Source of the DNA: Polynucleobacter antarcticus
GTDB lineage: Bacteria > Pseudomonadota > Gammaproteobacteria > Burkholderiales > Burkholderiaceae
Length of the DNA stretch: 64,000 nt
Direction of reading: 5' to 3'
NCBI RefSeq assembly: GCF_013307245.1
Contig: NZ_CP028941.1
Span: 2,046,001 to 2,110,000 of the forward strand
Shown here: piece after piece, positions 8,407 through 18,532 of the stretch
How the letters are laid out: every line of letters starts with the position of its first letter
How positions within the stretch are numbered: position 1 is the stretch's first letter
The notes under the pieces: model-generated
The model's database searches: none
Told to the model about the DNA's origin: nothing
What the model saw: only the letters and a program-made list of their open reading frames with translations
Position numbers and translations under genes: made by a program

Positions 8407-9063
8407 TTACTTGTATTTGTCCTTACGGATTTTTTGTTCTAAGAATTCCATTACGCTAATCGCTTTAGCCTTGTTACCAGCAATCGATGGCGAGGTCATA
8501 TAACGGCCTTGCATCACAATCGTGGGTACGCCATCAATCCGATAGGCCTCTGCCATTTGTCTAGCGGCACGCGCCTTAGAAACCACTGCAAAAGAACGAT
8601 ACGTTGCCAAGAATGCATTGCGATCAACGCCTTGTGATGCCACCCAATCAGCAATCTCATTTTCAGTCATGAGGCGCTTATTTTCTTTATGCATCGCAAA
8701 CATCACTTTGTCATTAAGCGCATCTCCTTTGCCCATAGATTCGAGGGCATAAAACAGTTGGCTGTGTGGCATCAAATCATCTCGAAATGCGACCGGCACC
8801 TTTCGAAATACGACATCATTTGGCTTACGCTTCAGCCATGCATTTAACTCTGGCTCAAAGTCATAGCAGTGTGGACAGCCGTACCAAAAAAACTCAATCA
8901 CCTCAACCTTGCCCTTGGTATCTAGAGGCTGAGCTACTGGCAGAATGCGGTAGTCAAATCCCTCTTCTATCTTAGAGTTTTGAGCGCTTGCCATACCCGA
9001 AACAGCAATGGCCAAAATTGCCGTAGTAAACGAGAGAAACATCCGCTTAGATAGTGACATCAT
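8407..9063 (-). CDS. dsbA: Thiol:disulfide interchange protein DsbA
   Basis: Periplasmic oxidase that introduces disulfide bonds into exported proteins and is reoxidised by DsbB. A signal peptide ends near MASAQ (about residues 24-28). The thioredoxin-fold active site is FFWYGCPHCYDF with the CPHC motif typical of DsbA. The cis-proline loop is GVPTIVMQG, and a helical insertion lies between them. Length 218 fits the family. The first ATG at 9063 overlaps the upstream SPOR gene's stop by 4 nt; a second ATG at 9060 is also possible. The operon with a SPOR protein and argS is a common Burkholderiales arrangement. Confidence 0.93.
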   Translation of the reverse strand: MMSLSKRMFLSFTTAILAIAVSGMASAQNSKIEEGFDYRILPVAQPLDTKGKVEVIEFFWYGCPHCYDFEPELNAWLKRKPNDVVFRKVPVAFRDDLMPHSQLFYALESMGKGDALNDKVMFAMHKENKRLMTENEIADWVASQGVDRNAFLATYRSFAVVSKARAARQMAEAYRIDGVPTIVMQGRYMTSPSIAGNKAKAISVMEFLEQKIRKDKYK

Positions 9064-9677
9064 AATTTTCCAGATTTAATAATGGTTGGTTTAATGCCAA
9101 TAGCATTTAATTTATCACGTACTGGGCTAGTATCTTCAACACTATTAAATGGTCCAATACGAACACGCCATAAGGTATTGCCGTCACTACTGATCTCACT
9201 TAATTGAGACTGAATTCCCTGAATAGCTAAACTAGCTTTTTGTGCATCCGCCTCCGCACGCTTGTTAAAGGCGCCCACCTGTAAGAAAAAAACCACGTCC
9301 GGTTTAATGGTAGGTGCTGGTACTGGGCTTGCCTCAGGCGGCTTCTTACCGGTAGCGAGATCGCCAATAGGATCTGGGGTGCTAATAGCAGGTGCGGCTG
9401 ATTTACCTTGCAGTGGTTTGTTCAGATCCACAGGCTCGGTTACGGTCTCTTCAGTCTCTGCTGAGGTAGGTCCAGACTTGATCGCAAAAGGAAGATTGGG
9501 CGCTCTGACACCAGGGCGCTCCTGGGGTGTATTTTTTGAAAGATAAAAAGCAATCACAAAGGCAATACCTAAACCAACCCCAAGACCCAAAATAAAACCT
9601 AGGATCGTACCGCCATATTCGGAGCTAGATGCGCTAGCTCGAGAAGTGAGACTTGCTGGTTGATTGATCTTTTTCAT
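9060..9677 (-). CDS. SPOR domain-containing membrane protein (FtsN-like)
   Basis: A bitopic inner-membrane protein of 205 residues. A short cytoplasmic N-terminus precedes one membrane helix (about residues 24-47, GTILGFILGLGVGLGIAFVIAFYL). A Pro/Ala-rich periplasmic linker follows. A SPOR domain (about residues 128-205, FFLQVGAFNKRAEAD to the end) should bind denuded glycan strands at the division septum. FtsN from E. coli has this layout, but the essential FtsN helices cannot be confirmed here, so septal localisation is inferred from the domain. It sits between argS and dsbA with a 66-nt gap upstream and a 4-nt overlap downstream. Confidence 0.85.
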   Translation of the reverse strand: MKKINQPASLTSRASASSSEYGGTILGFILGLGVGLGIAFVIAFYLSKNTPQERPGVRAPNLPFAIKSGPTSAETEETVTEPVDLNKPLQGKSAAPAISTPDPIGDLATGKKPPEASPVPAPTIKPDVVFFLQVGAFNKRAEADAQKASLAIQGIQSQLSEISSDGNTLWRVRIGPFNSVEDTSPVRDKLNAIGIKPTIIKSGKL

Positions 9678-9743
9678 AGCTGCTTAACCCTTGATTTTCA
9701 CCATTTGATCATTACTTCTGATCTTAGACTGCATACGGATAAC

Positions 9744-11489
9744 TTACATCTTAGCGGGTGCAGATACACCCAGTACTTTTAAGCCATTTTCAATCACCTG
9801 GCGAGTGGCTAAGAGCAAGGCTAAACGGGCCAGTTTTAAGGCTTGGTCATCCACTAAAACACGATCAGCATTATAAAAAGTATGGAAATCCCCCGCAAGA
9901 TCACGTAAATAAAATGCTAAGGCATGGGGTGCCAAGTCTGCTGCAGCATCCGTTAGCACCTCTGGATACTCTGCTAAACGGCGTAATAGATGGTCAGCGG
10001 CTTTGCTCGACAACAGGGATAACTCTGCAGACTGGAGTTCAGATAACTGCCCACCCCATTGGGTCAAGATAGAGCAGATCCGTGCATGAGCATATTGCAC
10101 ATAAAACACGGGGTTCTCATCATTTTGCTGCAAAGCCAAATCGATATCAAACACAAACTCAGTATCCGCTTTGCGAGATATCAAGAAGAAACGTACGGCA
10201 TCGCGTCCCCGTTGTAATGCTACCTCGCGCTCATCCGCTGTCATCTCAGGCGTAATGCCACCCGACCACTCCACCAGATCTCGCACAGTGACATAAGATC
10301 CCGCACGTTTGGAAATTTTGACTTCCTCACCATTGCGCATCACCGTCACCATCTTGTGCAAAATATAGTCAGGATAGGTTTTGGGAATATCCCACCCGCG
10401 CTTTAGGGCCACACCCTGCAGGCCAGATCGTACACGGGCAATAGTGCCATGGTGATCACTGCCTTGCACATTAATCACTTTCTGAAAGCCCCGATTCCAT
10501 TTACTGGCGTGATAGGCGACATCTGGTACGAAATACGTAAAGCTCCCATCAGATTTGCGCATGACGCGATCTTTATCATCGCCATCATCCGTTGTTTTTA
10601 ACCAAAGCGCGCCCTCAGCCTCATACGTCTTCCCTATGCTTTGTAAGTCTTGAACAATTTGCGCGACACTGCCATCGGTATAGAGGGAAGACTCTAAGTA
10701 GTAACAATCAAATTTGACGCCAAAGATTTGTAAATCTAGATCTTGCTCATGACGCAAGTAAGCGACTGCAAATTGACGAATGGCTTCAATCCTAGCTTCC
10801 TCTGATAAATCATGGCGATACTTAGGGTCTGCTTTATAGGCTGCCGCAATCTCAGCAATGTACTCCCCGTTATACGCTTGTTCTGGCCACTCAGCATCCC
10901 CTGACTTATGACCATCTAAACGGGCCTGTACAGAAAGTGCCAAATTTGCAATCTGTACACCAGCATCGTTGTAATAAAACTCACGATGGACTTTGACGCC
11001 TTGCGTTGCCAGCAAGTTAGCAAGCGCATCTCCCAAGGCTGCTTGGCGCCCATGGCCCACATGCAATGGGCCTGTGGGATTAGCAGAGACAAACTCAATC
11101 ATAGCGCTGGAGACCGATGCTGCGCTGGGTGCAAGCTGCCCAAACTGCGATCCGGTTAGTAAAATCTCTTGCACAACAGCTGCCTTAGCGGATGGGCTCA
11201 AGCGAAAGTTAATAAATCCTGGGCCCGCAATTTCTGTAGAGGCAATCAGATCGGCGTAAGTTGGTTGTTGTTGTAAACGTTCAACCAAACTTTGAGCCAG
11301 TTCTTTTGGATTGAGCTTCCAGGCCTTAGAAATCTGGAGTGCAATATTGCAAGCAACATCTCCGTGATCAACGGCCTTAGGACGCTCTAAACGAGGCTGT
11401 GGGGCCTCGTCAAAGCCGCGCTCCAGCGCCAAACCTTGCAAGGCTGTCCTGAGCATCTCAATTAAATGATTTTTATGGGTTAACAACAT
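9744..11489 (-). CDS. argS: Arginine--tRNA ligase
   Basis: Class I aminoacyl-tRNA synthetase charging tRNA-Arg. Motifs seen are [14 protein letters not shown] (HIGH motif, about residues 133-146), the Rossmann core, and [12 protein letters not shown], which is the KMSKS-like loop. The anticodon-binding DALR domain at the C-terminus begins around [13 protein letters not shown]. The N-terminal Add1 domain occupies about residues 1-100. Length 581 agrees with bacterial ArgS. It is the first gene of a minus-strand group argS - SPOR - dsbA, and is divergent from the DUF1840 gene with 35 bp between starts. Confidence 0.96.
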   Translation of the reverse strand: MLLTHKNHLIEMLRTALQGLALERGFDEAPQPRLERPKAVDHGDVACNIALQISKAWKLNPKELAQSLVERLQQQPTYADLIASTEIAGPGFINFRLSPSAKAAVVQEILLTGSQFGQLAPSAASVSSAMIEFVSANPTGPLHVGHGRQAALGDALANLLATQGVKVHREFYYNDAGVQIANLALSVQARLDGHKSGDAEWPEQAYNGEYIAEIAAAYKADPKYRHDLSEEARIEAIRQFAVAYLRHEQDLDLQIFGVKFDCYYLESSLYTDGSVAQIVQDLQSIGKTYEAEGALWLKTTDDGDDKDRVMRKSDGSFTYFVPDVAYHASKWNRGFQKVINVQGSDHHGTIARVRSGLQGVALKRGWDIPKTYPDYILHKMVTVMRNGEEVKISKRAGSYVTVRDLVEWSGGITPEMTADEREVALQRGRDAVRFFLISRKADTEFVFDIDLALQQNDENPVFYVQYAHARICSILTQWGGQLSELQSAELSLLSSKAADHLLRRLAEYPEVLTDAAADLAPHALAFYLRDLAGDFHTFYNADRVLVDDQALKLARLALLLATRQVIENGLKVLGVSAPAKM

Positions 11490-11524
11490 AGATTATGGAG
11501 TTTATCAGGTGGTAAGCTATAGAA

Positions 11525-11833
11525 ATGATCTATCAATTTCACTCTAAAGCAGGTGCAGACGTCATCATGCTGGCTGACTTAAGCCAAAGAATATTTGACC
11601 TTTTGGCTCGTCCACTAGAGGCAAGGGGGATTTTCACAACCGAGCAATTACCGGCCCTGATTACCGCCTTAGAAACAGCCATTCTTAAAGATCTCGAAGA
11701 GCGGGCCAAACATCATCAAGATGGTCCGGATAAGGCAAAGCTAGCCGATCGACTGGGTCAGCGCGCCTACCCTTTCTTAGAACTCATGAAACAAGCTCAT
11801 GCTAAAGGCGAACCAGTAATGTGGGGCGTATAA
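11525..11833 (+). CDS. DUF1840 family protein
   Basis: A 102-residue protein matching the DUF1840 family, which is largely confined to Betaproteobacteria. It starts MIYQFHSKAGADVIML, continues with a GIFTTEQLP segment and a helical, charged C-terminal half. It has no signal peptide or membrane segment and no recognisable catalytic motif, so the function is unknown. The gene stands alone between divergent argS and convergent metH. A perfect 6-bp inverted repeat lies 2 nt after the stop codon. Confidence 0.85.
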   Translation: MIYQFHSKAGADVIMLADLSQRIFDLLARPLEARGIFTTEQLPALITALETAILKDLEERAKHHQDGPDKAKLADRLGQRAYPFLELMKQAHAKGEPVMWGV

Positions 11834-11834
11834 A

Positions 11835-11850
11835 CCTAGGCTGACCTAGG
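11835..11850. terminator. Short inverted repeat between convergent genes, possible weak terminator
   Basis: Two copies of the palindrome CCTAGG (11835-11840 and 11845-11850) with a 4-nt spacer can form a 6-bp hairpin in either strand. It lies between the stops of the DUF1840 gene and metH. There is no T-tract, so Rho-independent termination is doubtful. Confidence 0.3.
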
Positions 11851-11862
11851 CCACCCCCACCA

Positions 11863-14616
11863 TTAATCTATTGAGCTAGAAAGCTGGCGACGCACATCCT
11901 CAACTGTTTCACCGCGACGTTGAGCCATATCCTCAATTTGATCAGCAGAGATTTTGCCCACATTAAAGTAACGCGCATCTGGATGAGCTAAATAAAACCC
12001 ACTCACACTAGAGGCTGGGTTCATAGCCATCGATTCTGTTAAGGTCATGCCAATATCTTCGGATCCAATCACACGCAACAAATCTTTTTTGACTTCATGC
12101 GCAGGGCAGGCTGGGTAACCAGGAGCGGGACGAATACCTCGGTACTCCTCATGGATCATCTGCTCATTCGTCAACAACTCATCCGTCGCATATCCCCAAA
12201 GATCGGTTCGAACGCGGTGATGCATGAGCTCTGCAAAAGCTTCCGCCAAGCGATCCGCTAATGCCTTCAACATAATGGCACTGTAATCATCATGCTTGGC
12301 CTGAAACTCAGCCACTTTCTTCTCAACGCCATGGCCTGTTGTGACTGCAAAACAACCCAAGTAATCTGCCACACCCGTATCTTTAGGCGCAACATAATCA
12401 GCTAATGAGCGATTAGGTCGACGCACACCATCAACCACTGGCCGCTCAGCTTGTTGACGCAAGTTATGCCAAACAAATAATGGGTGCTCACGCTTCTCAT
12501 CACTGTATAAAACAATATCGTCACCAACAGTATTAGATGGATAGAACGCTACTACGGCATCGGCCTGAATCCACTGACCCTTAATCAATTTATCGAGCAA
12601 GGCCTTGGCATCCTCGAATACTTTGCTTGCCTCAATACCAACCACTTCATCTTCTAAGATTGCGGGAAACTTCCCTGCTAAATCCCAAGTCTGAAAGAAG
12701 GGCGTCCAGTCAATGTACTTGGCAATATCACTCAGAGCGAAATTCTTAAAGAGGCGGCGACCAATAAATTTGGGCCTCTCTGGAACATAAGTAGACCAGT
12801 CAATCAGCTCGCGATTTTTGCGAGCAGCTTCTAAAGAAATTGTGGGTGAGGCTTTTTTATTTGCATGCTGTTCACGAATACGGACATAGTCATCGCGCAA
12901 TTCTTGAATAAATTTCTTAGCGCCTTCATCGGAGAGTAGGCTAGATGCGACTGATACAGAACGGGACGCATCGGGCACGTAGACCACAGGACCATCGTAA
13001 TGGGGCGCAATCTTGACTGCAGTATGAACGCGTGATGTCGTAGCACCACCAATCATCAATGGAATTTGACGCTCGCGGAAATAGTCGTCACGCTGCATTT
13101 CTTGTGCGACATAGGTCATCTCTTCTAGCGAGGGTGTAATTAAACCTGACAAGCCTACGATATCTGCCTTCTCTTCCTTGGCACGCTTCAAGATTTCAGC
13201 ACAAGGAACCATCACACCCATATTGGCTACTTCAAAGTTATTACATTGCAACACCACCGTCACAATATTCTTACCAATGTCATGGACATCGCCCTTAACA
13301 GTAGCCATCACAATTTTGCCTTTGGCTTTGGCTTCGCCACCAGCTGCAATATGCAAACGTTTTTCTTCTTCGATATAGGGAATCAATAAAGCCACAGCCT
13401 GTTTCATGACACGGGCACTCTTGACTACCTGCGGCAAAAACATCTTGCCCTCGCCGAATAAATCACCGACCACATTCATGCCGTCCATTAATGGGCCTTC
13501 AATCACTTCAATAGGTCTACCGCCTGAACCCATAATTTGCGCACGCAACTCTTCAGTATCTTCTTCGATAAATGTCGTGTTGCCATGGACTAGGGCGTGG
13601 GTTAAGCGTTCACGTACTGACGCTTCACGCCAAACCAGATTCTCTACCTGCTTAACACCACCACCTTTAAATTGATCAGCAATATCAAGTAACCGTTCTG
13701 TAGGTGTCTTGCCTTCTTTTTCCTTAAAACGATTAAGGACCACATCCTCAACCCGCTCTCGTAACTCTGGATCTAAATCAGCATACACCCCGAGTTGACC
13801 AGCATTCACGATGCCCATGTCCATGCCTGCTTGAATGGCGTGATACAAAAACACTGTGTGGATGGCTTCGCGAACACGATCGTTGCCACGGAAAGAGAAA
13901 CTCACATTCGATACGCCACCGCTTATTTTGGCTGCAGGTAAGTTTTCTTTGATCCAACGCGTCGCATTAATAAAGTCAACAGCGTAGTTGTCATGCTCCT
14001 CAATACCGGTAGCAATCGCAAAAATATTGGGATCAAAAATAATATCTTCAGCAGGAAAATCGAGTTCGTTCACCAGCATCTCATAGGAGCGCTGACAAAT
14101 TTCGGTCTTACGCTTAAAAGTATCAGCCTGCCCTAACTCATCAAAAGCCATCACGACAGTGGCAGCGCCATAACGACGAATGAGTTTGGCTTGTTTTCTG
14201 AAAGAATCTTCCCCTTCTTTGAGGGAAATAGAGTTCACAATCGGCTTGCCCTGAATACACTTCAAACCTGCCTCGATCACACTCCACTTAGATGAGTCAA
14301 TCATGATAGGCACACGCGCAATATCTGGCTCAGAGGCAATCAAATTTAAGAAGCGCACCATCGCCGCCTCAGAATCCAACATTGCTTCATCCATATTGAT
14401 GTCGATAATTCGGGCGCCACTCTCCACTTGCTGTCTTGCTACGGCCAATGCCTCATCAAATTGATTATTCAAAATCATGCGGGAGAATGCTTTTGAACCG
14501 GTGACGTTAGTTCGCTCACCGATATTGACGAAACCAACAATGGGGGTAACGTTATAAGACTCAAGCCCGGAGAGCTTCATCACTGGTAAGTTCGTCTGCT
14601 TTTCTTTATTACTCAT
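11863..14616 (-). CDS. metH: Methionine synthase, cobalamin-binding/activation part (split MetH)
   Basis: Carries the methyl-THF, cobalamin and reactivation modules of B12-dependent methionine synthase in 917 residues. The pterin-binding domain begins at [18 protein letters not shown]. The B12 module has [11 protein letters not shown], with the DxHxxG histidine that ligates cobalt, and [11 protein letters not shown]. The C-terminal activation domain has [19 protein letters not shown], which binds SAM. The homocysteine/zinc module is missing here and is encoded by the gene immediately upstream, overlapping by 4 nt (ATGA). The two proteins must work together to move methyl from methyl-THF to homocysteine. 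A split metH is usual in Burkholderiales, so this is not a frameshift artefact. Confidence 0.95.
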   Translation of the reverse strand: MSNKEKQTNLPVMKLSGLESYNVTPIVGFVNIGERTNVTGSKAFSRMILNNQFDEALAVARQQVESGARIIDINMDEAMLDSEAAMVRFLNLIASEPDIARVPIMIDSSKWSVIEAGLKCIQGKPIVNSISLKEGEDSFRKQAKLIRRYGAATVVMAFDELGQADTFKRKTEICQRSYEMLVNELDFPAEDIIFDPNIFAIATGIEEHDNYAVDFINATRWIKENLPAAKISGGVSNVSFSFRGNDRVREAIHTVFLYHAIQAGMDMGIVNAGQLGVYADLDPELRERVEDVVLNRFKEKEGKTPTERLLDIADQFKGGGVKQVENLVWREASVRERLTHALVHGNTTFIEEDTEELRAQIMGSGGRPIEVIEGPLMDGMNVVGDLFGEGKMFLPQVVKSARVMKQAVALLIPYIEEEKRLHIAAGGEAKAKGKIVMATVKGDVHDIGKNIVTVVLQCNNFEVANMGVMVPCAEILKRAKEEKADIVGLSGLITPSLEEMTYVAQEMQRDDYFRERQIPLMIGGATTSRVHTAVKIAPHYDGPVVYVPDASRSVSVASSLLSDEGAKKFIQELRDDYVRIREQHANKKASPTISLEAARKNRELIDWSTYVPERPKFIGRRLFKNFALSDIAKYIDWTPFFQTWDLAGKFPAILEDEVVGIEASKVFEDAKALLDKLIKGQWIQADAVVAFYPSNTVGDDIVLYSDEKREHPLFVWHNLRQQAERPVVDGVRRPNRSLADYVAPKDTGVADYLGCFAVTTGHGVEKKVAEFQAKHDDYSAIMLKALADRLAEAFAELMHHRVRTDLWGYATDELLTNEQMIHEEYRGIRPAPGYPACPAHEVKKDLLRVIGSEDIGMTLTESMAMNPASSVSGFYLAHPDARYFNVGKISADQIEDMAQRRGETVEDVRRQLSSSID

Positions 14617-15677
14617 GCGGACTCCTCCGCACTCTCGCGGTAGAAAGCACGAGGCCTGCGCTTAGCAACAGCCTCAGCTATTGCTCGAATGTGATCGGGC
14701 GTGGTACCGCAACAACCACCTACAAGATTGACTAAACCATCTTTAGCAAAACCATCTACTAAGCTCGAAGTAATGTCTGGGGTCTCATCAAAACCTGTAT
14801 CACTCATCGGATTGGGTAATCCAGCATTCGGGTAGCAAGATACTGCAGTGTCACAAATACGAGCAAGCTCAGCAATGTAAGGGCGCATGAGGGCTGCGCC
14901 CAAGGCACAGTTCAAGCCAAAAGTAAGTGGCTTGATATGACGCAAACTATTCCAAAATGCTTCTACTGTTTGGCCTGAAAGAATACGGCCAGAGGCATCG
15001 GTTACCGTTCCTGAAATCATGACGGGTAGACGCTCGCCCGTCTCTTCAAAGAATTCATCGAGCGCAAATAACGCCGCCTTGGCATTGAGCGTATCAAAAA
15101 TAGTTTCTACTAAAAATAAGTCAACACCACCAGCAAAAAGACCTTCAATCTGTTCTCGATAAGAAAGGCGCAGGGTATCAAAGGTCACATTGCGCGCGCC
15201 CGGATCGTTGACATCCGGAGAGATACTCGCCGTCTTCGGAGTAGGTCCGATTGCTCCTGCAGCAAAACGGGGCTTATCAGGGGTGCTATATTTTTCACAA
15301 GCGGCGCGCGCTAATCTAGCAGAGACTTCATTCATCTCCCGCGCCAAGCCCGCCATGTTGTAGTCTTCTTGCGCAACAGAAGTAGCACCAAAGGTATTGG
15401 TTTCAATAATGTCTGCGCCAGCATCTAAGTACTGCTCATGAATCTTGCTAATAATGTCGGGTTGCGTGAGCACCAACAGCTCATTGTTACCTTTAACGTC
15501 GCTTGGATGGGCTTCAAATCGCTTGTTAGCAGGCAGCCCACGATAATCTGCCTCAGACAGTTTGTACTGCTGAATCATCGTGCCCATAGCGCCATCCAAA
15601 ATGAGGATGCGCTGCTTTAGAAGCTCTGGAAGTGCCTGACCGCGGGTATAAAGCAGGGATAAACCATTAGATTGCAT
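14613..15677 (-). CDS. metH1: Methionine synthase, homocysteine-binding part (split MetH)
   Basis: Homocysteine S-methyltransferase module of 354 residues that pairs with the downstream cobalamin part. It opens with [16 protein letters not shown], contains ETNTFGAT, and has the zinc-thiolate set: GLNCALGA for the first Cys and [11 protein letters not shown] for the last two. The TIM-barrel ends at about residue 340, followed by a short polar tail. The stop codon overlaps the next start by 4 nt, which should keep the two halves at matched levels. It is divergent from phaM, with about 74 bp between the starts. I see no cobalamin riboswitch in that space. Confidence 0.93.
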   Translation of the reverse strand: MQSNGLSLLYTRGQALPELLKQRILILDGAMGTMIQQYKLSEADYRGLPANKRFEAHPSDVKGNNELLVLTQPDIISKIHEQYLDAGADIIETNTFGATSVAQEDYNMAGLAREMNEVSARLARAACEKYSTPDKPRFAAGAIGPTPKTASISPDVNDPGARNVTFDTLRLSYREQIEGLFAGGVDLFLVETIFDTLNAKAALFALDEFFEETGERLPVMISGTVTDASGRILSGQTVEAFWNSLRHIKPLTFGLNCALGAALMRPYIAELARICDTAVSCYPNAGLPNPMSDTGFDETPDITSSLVDGFAKDGLVNLVGGCCGTTPDHIRAIAEAVAKRRPRAFYRESAEESA

Positions 15678-15751
15678 TGAATGACCGGGATTAATCTCTA
15701 GAATCTCTTATTCTATTGGTAAACGCCACTTTTATCTTACCCGGAGCCTCT

Positions 15752-16201
15752 ATGTTTGGAACTATCCCAGAATTCAATCAAAGCCTTGAAATGCTGAAAA
15801 CCATGTGGGGCCAAGCTGCGCCCGGGCAGGCTGGTCAATTCCCCTTCAGTAGTGATGGTTCGAAGGGCGCAGGGGGCTTTGGCTCAGCCTTTCCAGGCAT
15901 CGATACCGATGAGCTAGAAAAGCGCATCAAAGACCTTAAAAGTGTCGAAAATTGGCTCAATCTCAATCTGAATGTCTTGAAATCCACTATTCAAGGCTTA
16001 GAGGTACAGCATGCCACTATGATGGCGCTCAAGTCCTTTGGTGATGCGGTTTCTGCTACAGCTGCAGCCGCTACAGGAAGCAGTTCGGCATCCGAAACTA
16101 AAGCAAGCTCTGCAAGCAAGTCGCCTAAGCCACGGAAAACCGCAACACGCCGTCCTCGCAAAGCTGGCGACGCAACACACCTCGACGAAGTAGGTAGTTA
16201 A
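15752..16201 (+). CDS. phaM: PhaM-like polyhydroxyalkanoate granule-associated protein
   Basis: A 149-residue protein resembling PhaM, the Ralstonia eutropha protein that links PHA granules, PHA synthase and the nucleoid. The N-terminal part (MFGTIPEFNQSLEMLKTMW) and the helix around DELEKRIKDLKSVENWLNLNLNVLKSTIQGLEVQ match the family in my judgement. The C-terminus is Ala/Ser-rich and ends in a basic block (KSPKPRKTATRRPRK) like PhaM's DNA-binding tail. I chose the ATG at 15752, with GGAG about 8 nt upstream, over an upstream TTG. The last 77 nt overlap the convergent MBL gene. No phaC lies in this window, so a PHA role rests on similarity alone. Confidence 0.72.
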   Translation: MFGTIPEFNQSLEMLKTMWGQAAPGQAGQFPFSSDGSKGAGGFGSAFPGIDTDELEKRIKDLKSVENWLNLNLNVLKSTIQGLEVQHATMMALKSFGDAVSATAAAATGSSSASETKASSASKSPKPRKTATRRPRKAGDATHLDEVGS

Positions 16202-17228
16202 GGTGGGCAATGGCCTCGCCCATCGCAAATGTCATCTGGTGAATATCTAATTCTCGTTTGAATAACACGGGAATAATGTCGCGCGCAGTGGCTGGCTTTT
16301 GACATGCGCTGATGGTTTCTGCCAGACGATCATCGTGATGCGCTTTTAATTGCGCCACCCGTAACTTCATTCCTGTAAATGGTTTGCCATGAGACGGTAG
16401 TACCAGAGTGTCATCCGGCAAAGGTAAATAGCGATCAAGCGAGCTGAGATACAGGCCCAAAGGATCAGCGTCGGGGTCGGCATCATAGACACTGACATTG
16501 GTAGAGATGCGGGGCAAGAGCATATCCCCAGCAATCAAGACTCCGAGTGCTCGACAAAATAAAGAAGCATGTTCCGGCGCATGGCCAAAGCCCATGATGA
16601 CTTGCCACTCATGACCACCAATCAAAATCATTTCACCTTCAATGATGCGACGATACTGACGTGGAACACCAGGCACCATATTGCTATAGTAATTAGAACG
16701 TCCTCGAATTTTTTCCAAATCTTCAGGGGCATTCAATCCATGCTTTTGAAAATGGTCTGCAGAACCGCCGCCACCTGCTCGTGCACCTACTGCAGCACCG
16801 CCTTCTTTGTGACTCAACCATTGGGCCGTTAAATAATCCGTCATGGAGATCCATAAAGGTACTTGCCATTTCTCACATAACCACTGGGCCAGGCCAATAT
16901 GGTCTGGATGCATATGCGTGACAATGACTCTCAATACTGGCAAACCCCCAAGCTCATTGGTAAAAATCTGCTCCCAAGATGCTTTAGTTTCATCATTGGC
17001 AATCCCGCAATCTACAATTGTCCAACCCTCAACACCCTCAAAGACATCTCGCAAAAGCCATAAATTAATGTGGTCTAAAGCAAAGGGCAGCCGCATACGC
17101 AACCACCGTACACCCGGCGCAAGCTCAAGCGTGCTACCCACATCCGGCAAAGCATCTGCTAGGGGATAATGAAGAGTCTCTGTTTTAGTTGCATGATGGG
17201 CTGTGCTAGATGGATCTGATTTTTTCAT
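16125..17228 (-). CDS. MBL-fold metallo-hydrolase
   Basis: A 367-residue metallo-beta-lactamase fold hydrolase. The metal ligands are visible: THMHPDHIG (HxHxDH, about residues 105-113), GHAPEHASLF, the Asp of LIAGDMLL and the His of LPSHGKPF. Glyoxalase II-like and other thioester hydrolases share this pattern, so the substrate cannot be named. The C-terminal 80 or so residues form a winged-helix-like segment around AIAHLNYLLRRGVLRR, often found in this subgroup. The final 25 codons lie antisense to the end of phaM, so the two transcripts overlap tail to tail. An alternative earlier stop is not available in this frame. Confidence 0.83.
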   Translation of the reverse strand: MKKSDPSSTAHHATKTETLHYPLADALPDVGSTLELAPGVRWLRMRLPFALDHINLWLLRDVFEGVEGWTIVDCGIANDETKASWEQIFTNELGGLPVLRVIVTHMHPDHIGLAQWLCEKWQVPLWISMTDYLTAQWLSHKEGGAAVGARAGGGGSADHFQKHGLNAPEDLEKIRGRSNYYSNMVPGVPRQYRRIIEGEMILIGGHEWQVIMGFGHAPEHASLFCRALGVLIAGDMLLPRISTNVSVYDADPDADPLGLYLSSLDRYLPLPDDTLVLPSHGKPFTGMKLRVAQLKAHHDDRLAETISACQKPATARDIIPVLFKRELDIHQMTFAMGEAIAHLNYLLRRGVLRRQLCEDGVLRFSVA

Positions 17229-17282
17229 GGTCTGAAGTAAGTTGATTTCTTTTAATATACTTTTTTAATTGCTGGAAAAACT

Positions 17283-17459
17283 GTGTCTACTGTTCCATCG
17301 CCATGCGTTAACTGGTGCGATATCAACCCAGAAAATGGGTACTGTCGCGGCTGCTATCGCACCCTCACTGAAATTGCTAAATGGTCTGCACTCTCTGATC
17401 CTGAAAAGCGGAAGGTCTGCGCCAATTTAGAAACACGCAAACCTCCAGGAGATCTTTAA
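17283..17459 (+). CDS. DUF1289 small cysteine-rich protein
   Basis: A 58-codon open frame from GTG at 17283 to TAA at 17459. The product begins VSTVPSPCVNWCDINPENG and continues YCRGCYRTLTEIAKW, giving the DUF1289 signature C-x3-C, C-x2-C and R-T-x2-E-I-x2-W. The four early cysteines suggest a small metal-binding fold. A fifth Cys lies near the C-terminus. GGA about 8 nt upstream can serve as a ribosome binding site for the GTG. It is convergent with the acuI-type gene, only 2 nt from its stop. Function is unknown; DUF1289 genes often sit beside oxidoreductases. Confidence 0.75.
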   Translation: MSTVPSPCVNWCDINPENGYCRGCYRTLTEIAKWSALSDPEKRKVCANLETRKPPGDL

Positions 17460-17461
17460 GC

Positions 17462-18445
17462 TTATCGGTTGACATCCACAATTAAGCGGCCGCGAACATT
17501 TCCGGCCATCAACTCAGCAGCATACTTTACCGAATCTTCTAAACTAATTTCGTGAGAGATCTCCTCTAAAGTCTTGAGATCTACGAGCTTACTCAGTTGC
17601 TCATAAGCAGCTATTCGTTTAGCGCGGGGCACAGTCACACTATTAATGCCATATAAGGTTACGCCGCGCAAAATAAATGGGGCAACACTCGATGGAAAAT
17701 CCATACCCTGAGCCAGACCACAAGCAGCAACTGCACCGTCACTCTTAGTTTGCGCGCAGGCATTCGCTAAAGTATGACTACCAACACTATCAACCACTGC
17801 AGCCCAGCGCTCTTTAGCCAATGGCTTTCCGGGAGCAGACAATACAGCGCGATCGATCACTTCAGCAGCCCCTAATTTCTTCAAGTAATCTGCCTCTGCC
17901 ATCCGACCTGTACTCGCAATCACGGTAAAGCCTAACTGGCTCAATAGCGTAATGGCAAAGCTACCGACCCCGCCCGCCGCACCCGTTACTAGCACCTCGC
18001 CATCACTGGGTTTTAGACCATGTTTTTGTAATGCCATGACGCACAGCATGGCCGTATAGCCTGCTGTTCCGATCGCTAAGGCTTGCTTTGCAGTGAAGCC
18101 CTGAGGCAAAGGTATTAGCCATTCCGCTTTCACACGTGCCTGCTGAGCCAAGCCACCCCAATGCCCTTCACCAACACCCCAGCCATTCAAGAGCACCATA
18201 TCGCCCACCTTAAAGTCAGGGCTACTGCTTTCTAGAACTTGACCTGCAAAATCAATCCCCGGCACCATTGGGAAGCTACGCACTACAGGACCCTTACCCG
18301 TAATAGCCAGTCCATCCTTGTAATTCAATGTGGAGTACAGGACTTTTACTTTGACATCTCCTGCTGGCAGGCTCGACTCGTCTATATCAGAGAGCTCAGC
18401 CCGATAGCCTTGATCATCCTTATTTACCAAAATCCCTCTAAACAT
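17462..18445 (-). CDS. AcuI/YhdH-type NADPH quinone/acryloyl-CoA reductase
   Basis: Medium-chain dehydrogenase/reductase without zinc, 327 residues. It begins MFRGILVNKDDQGYRAEL and has YKDGLAITGKG, FPMVPGIDFAGQV and the nucleotide-binding TGAAGGVGSFAITLL (about residues 150-164). This matches the YhdH/AcuI family, which reduces acryloyl-CoA to propionyl-CoA, detoxifying a reactive electrophile. I set the start at the ATG at 18445 because AAGGAAGAG lies just upstream; an ATG 11 codons earlier is less likely. AcuI itself was assigned in Rhodobacter; here the physiological substrate is inferred. Confidence 0.85.
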   Translation of the reverse strand: MFRGILVNKDDQGYRAELSDIDESSLPAGDVKVKVLYSTLNYKDGLAITGKGPVVRSFPMVPGIDFAGQVLESSSPDFKVGDMVLLNGWGVGEGHWGGLAQQARVKAEWLIPLPQGFTAKQALAIGTAGYTAMLCVMALQKHGLKPSDGEVLVTGAAGGVGSFAITLLSQLGFTVIASTGRMAEADYLKKLGAAEVIDRAVLSAPGKPLAKERWAAVVDSVGSHTLANACAQTKSDGAVAACGLAQGMDFPSSVAPFILRGVTLYGINSVTVPRAKRIAAYEQLSKLVDLKTLEEISHEISLEDSVKYAAELMAGNVRGRLIVDVNR

Positions 18446-18532
18446 GTCTCTTCCTTTTAAATACGCTGTTTTCTCCACAGCAAATGGGTAATAGGTTTAT
18501 CCTAACGAGCATTGCTGATTATGGAGGTTTCC

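Noticed and set aside
11863..15677. metH broken by frameshift
   Set aside because: Both parts have complete, motif-consistent ends and a clean ATGA overlap. A two-gene metH is known in Burkholderiales.
15678..15751. Possible cobalamin riboswitch upstream of metH
   Set aside because: Only 74 bp lie between the divergent starts, and there is no B12-box-like segment.
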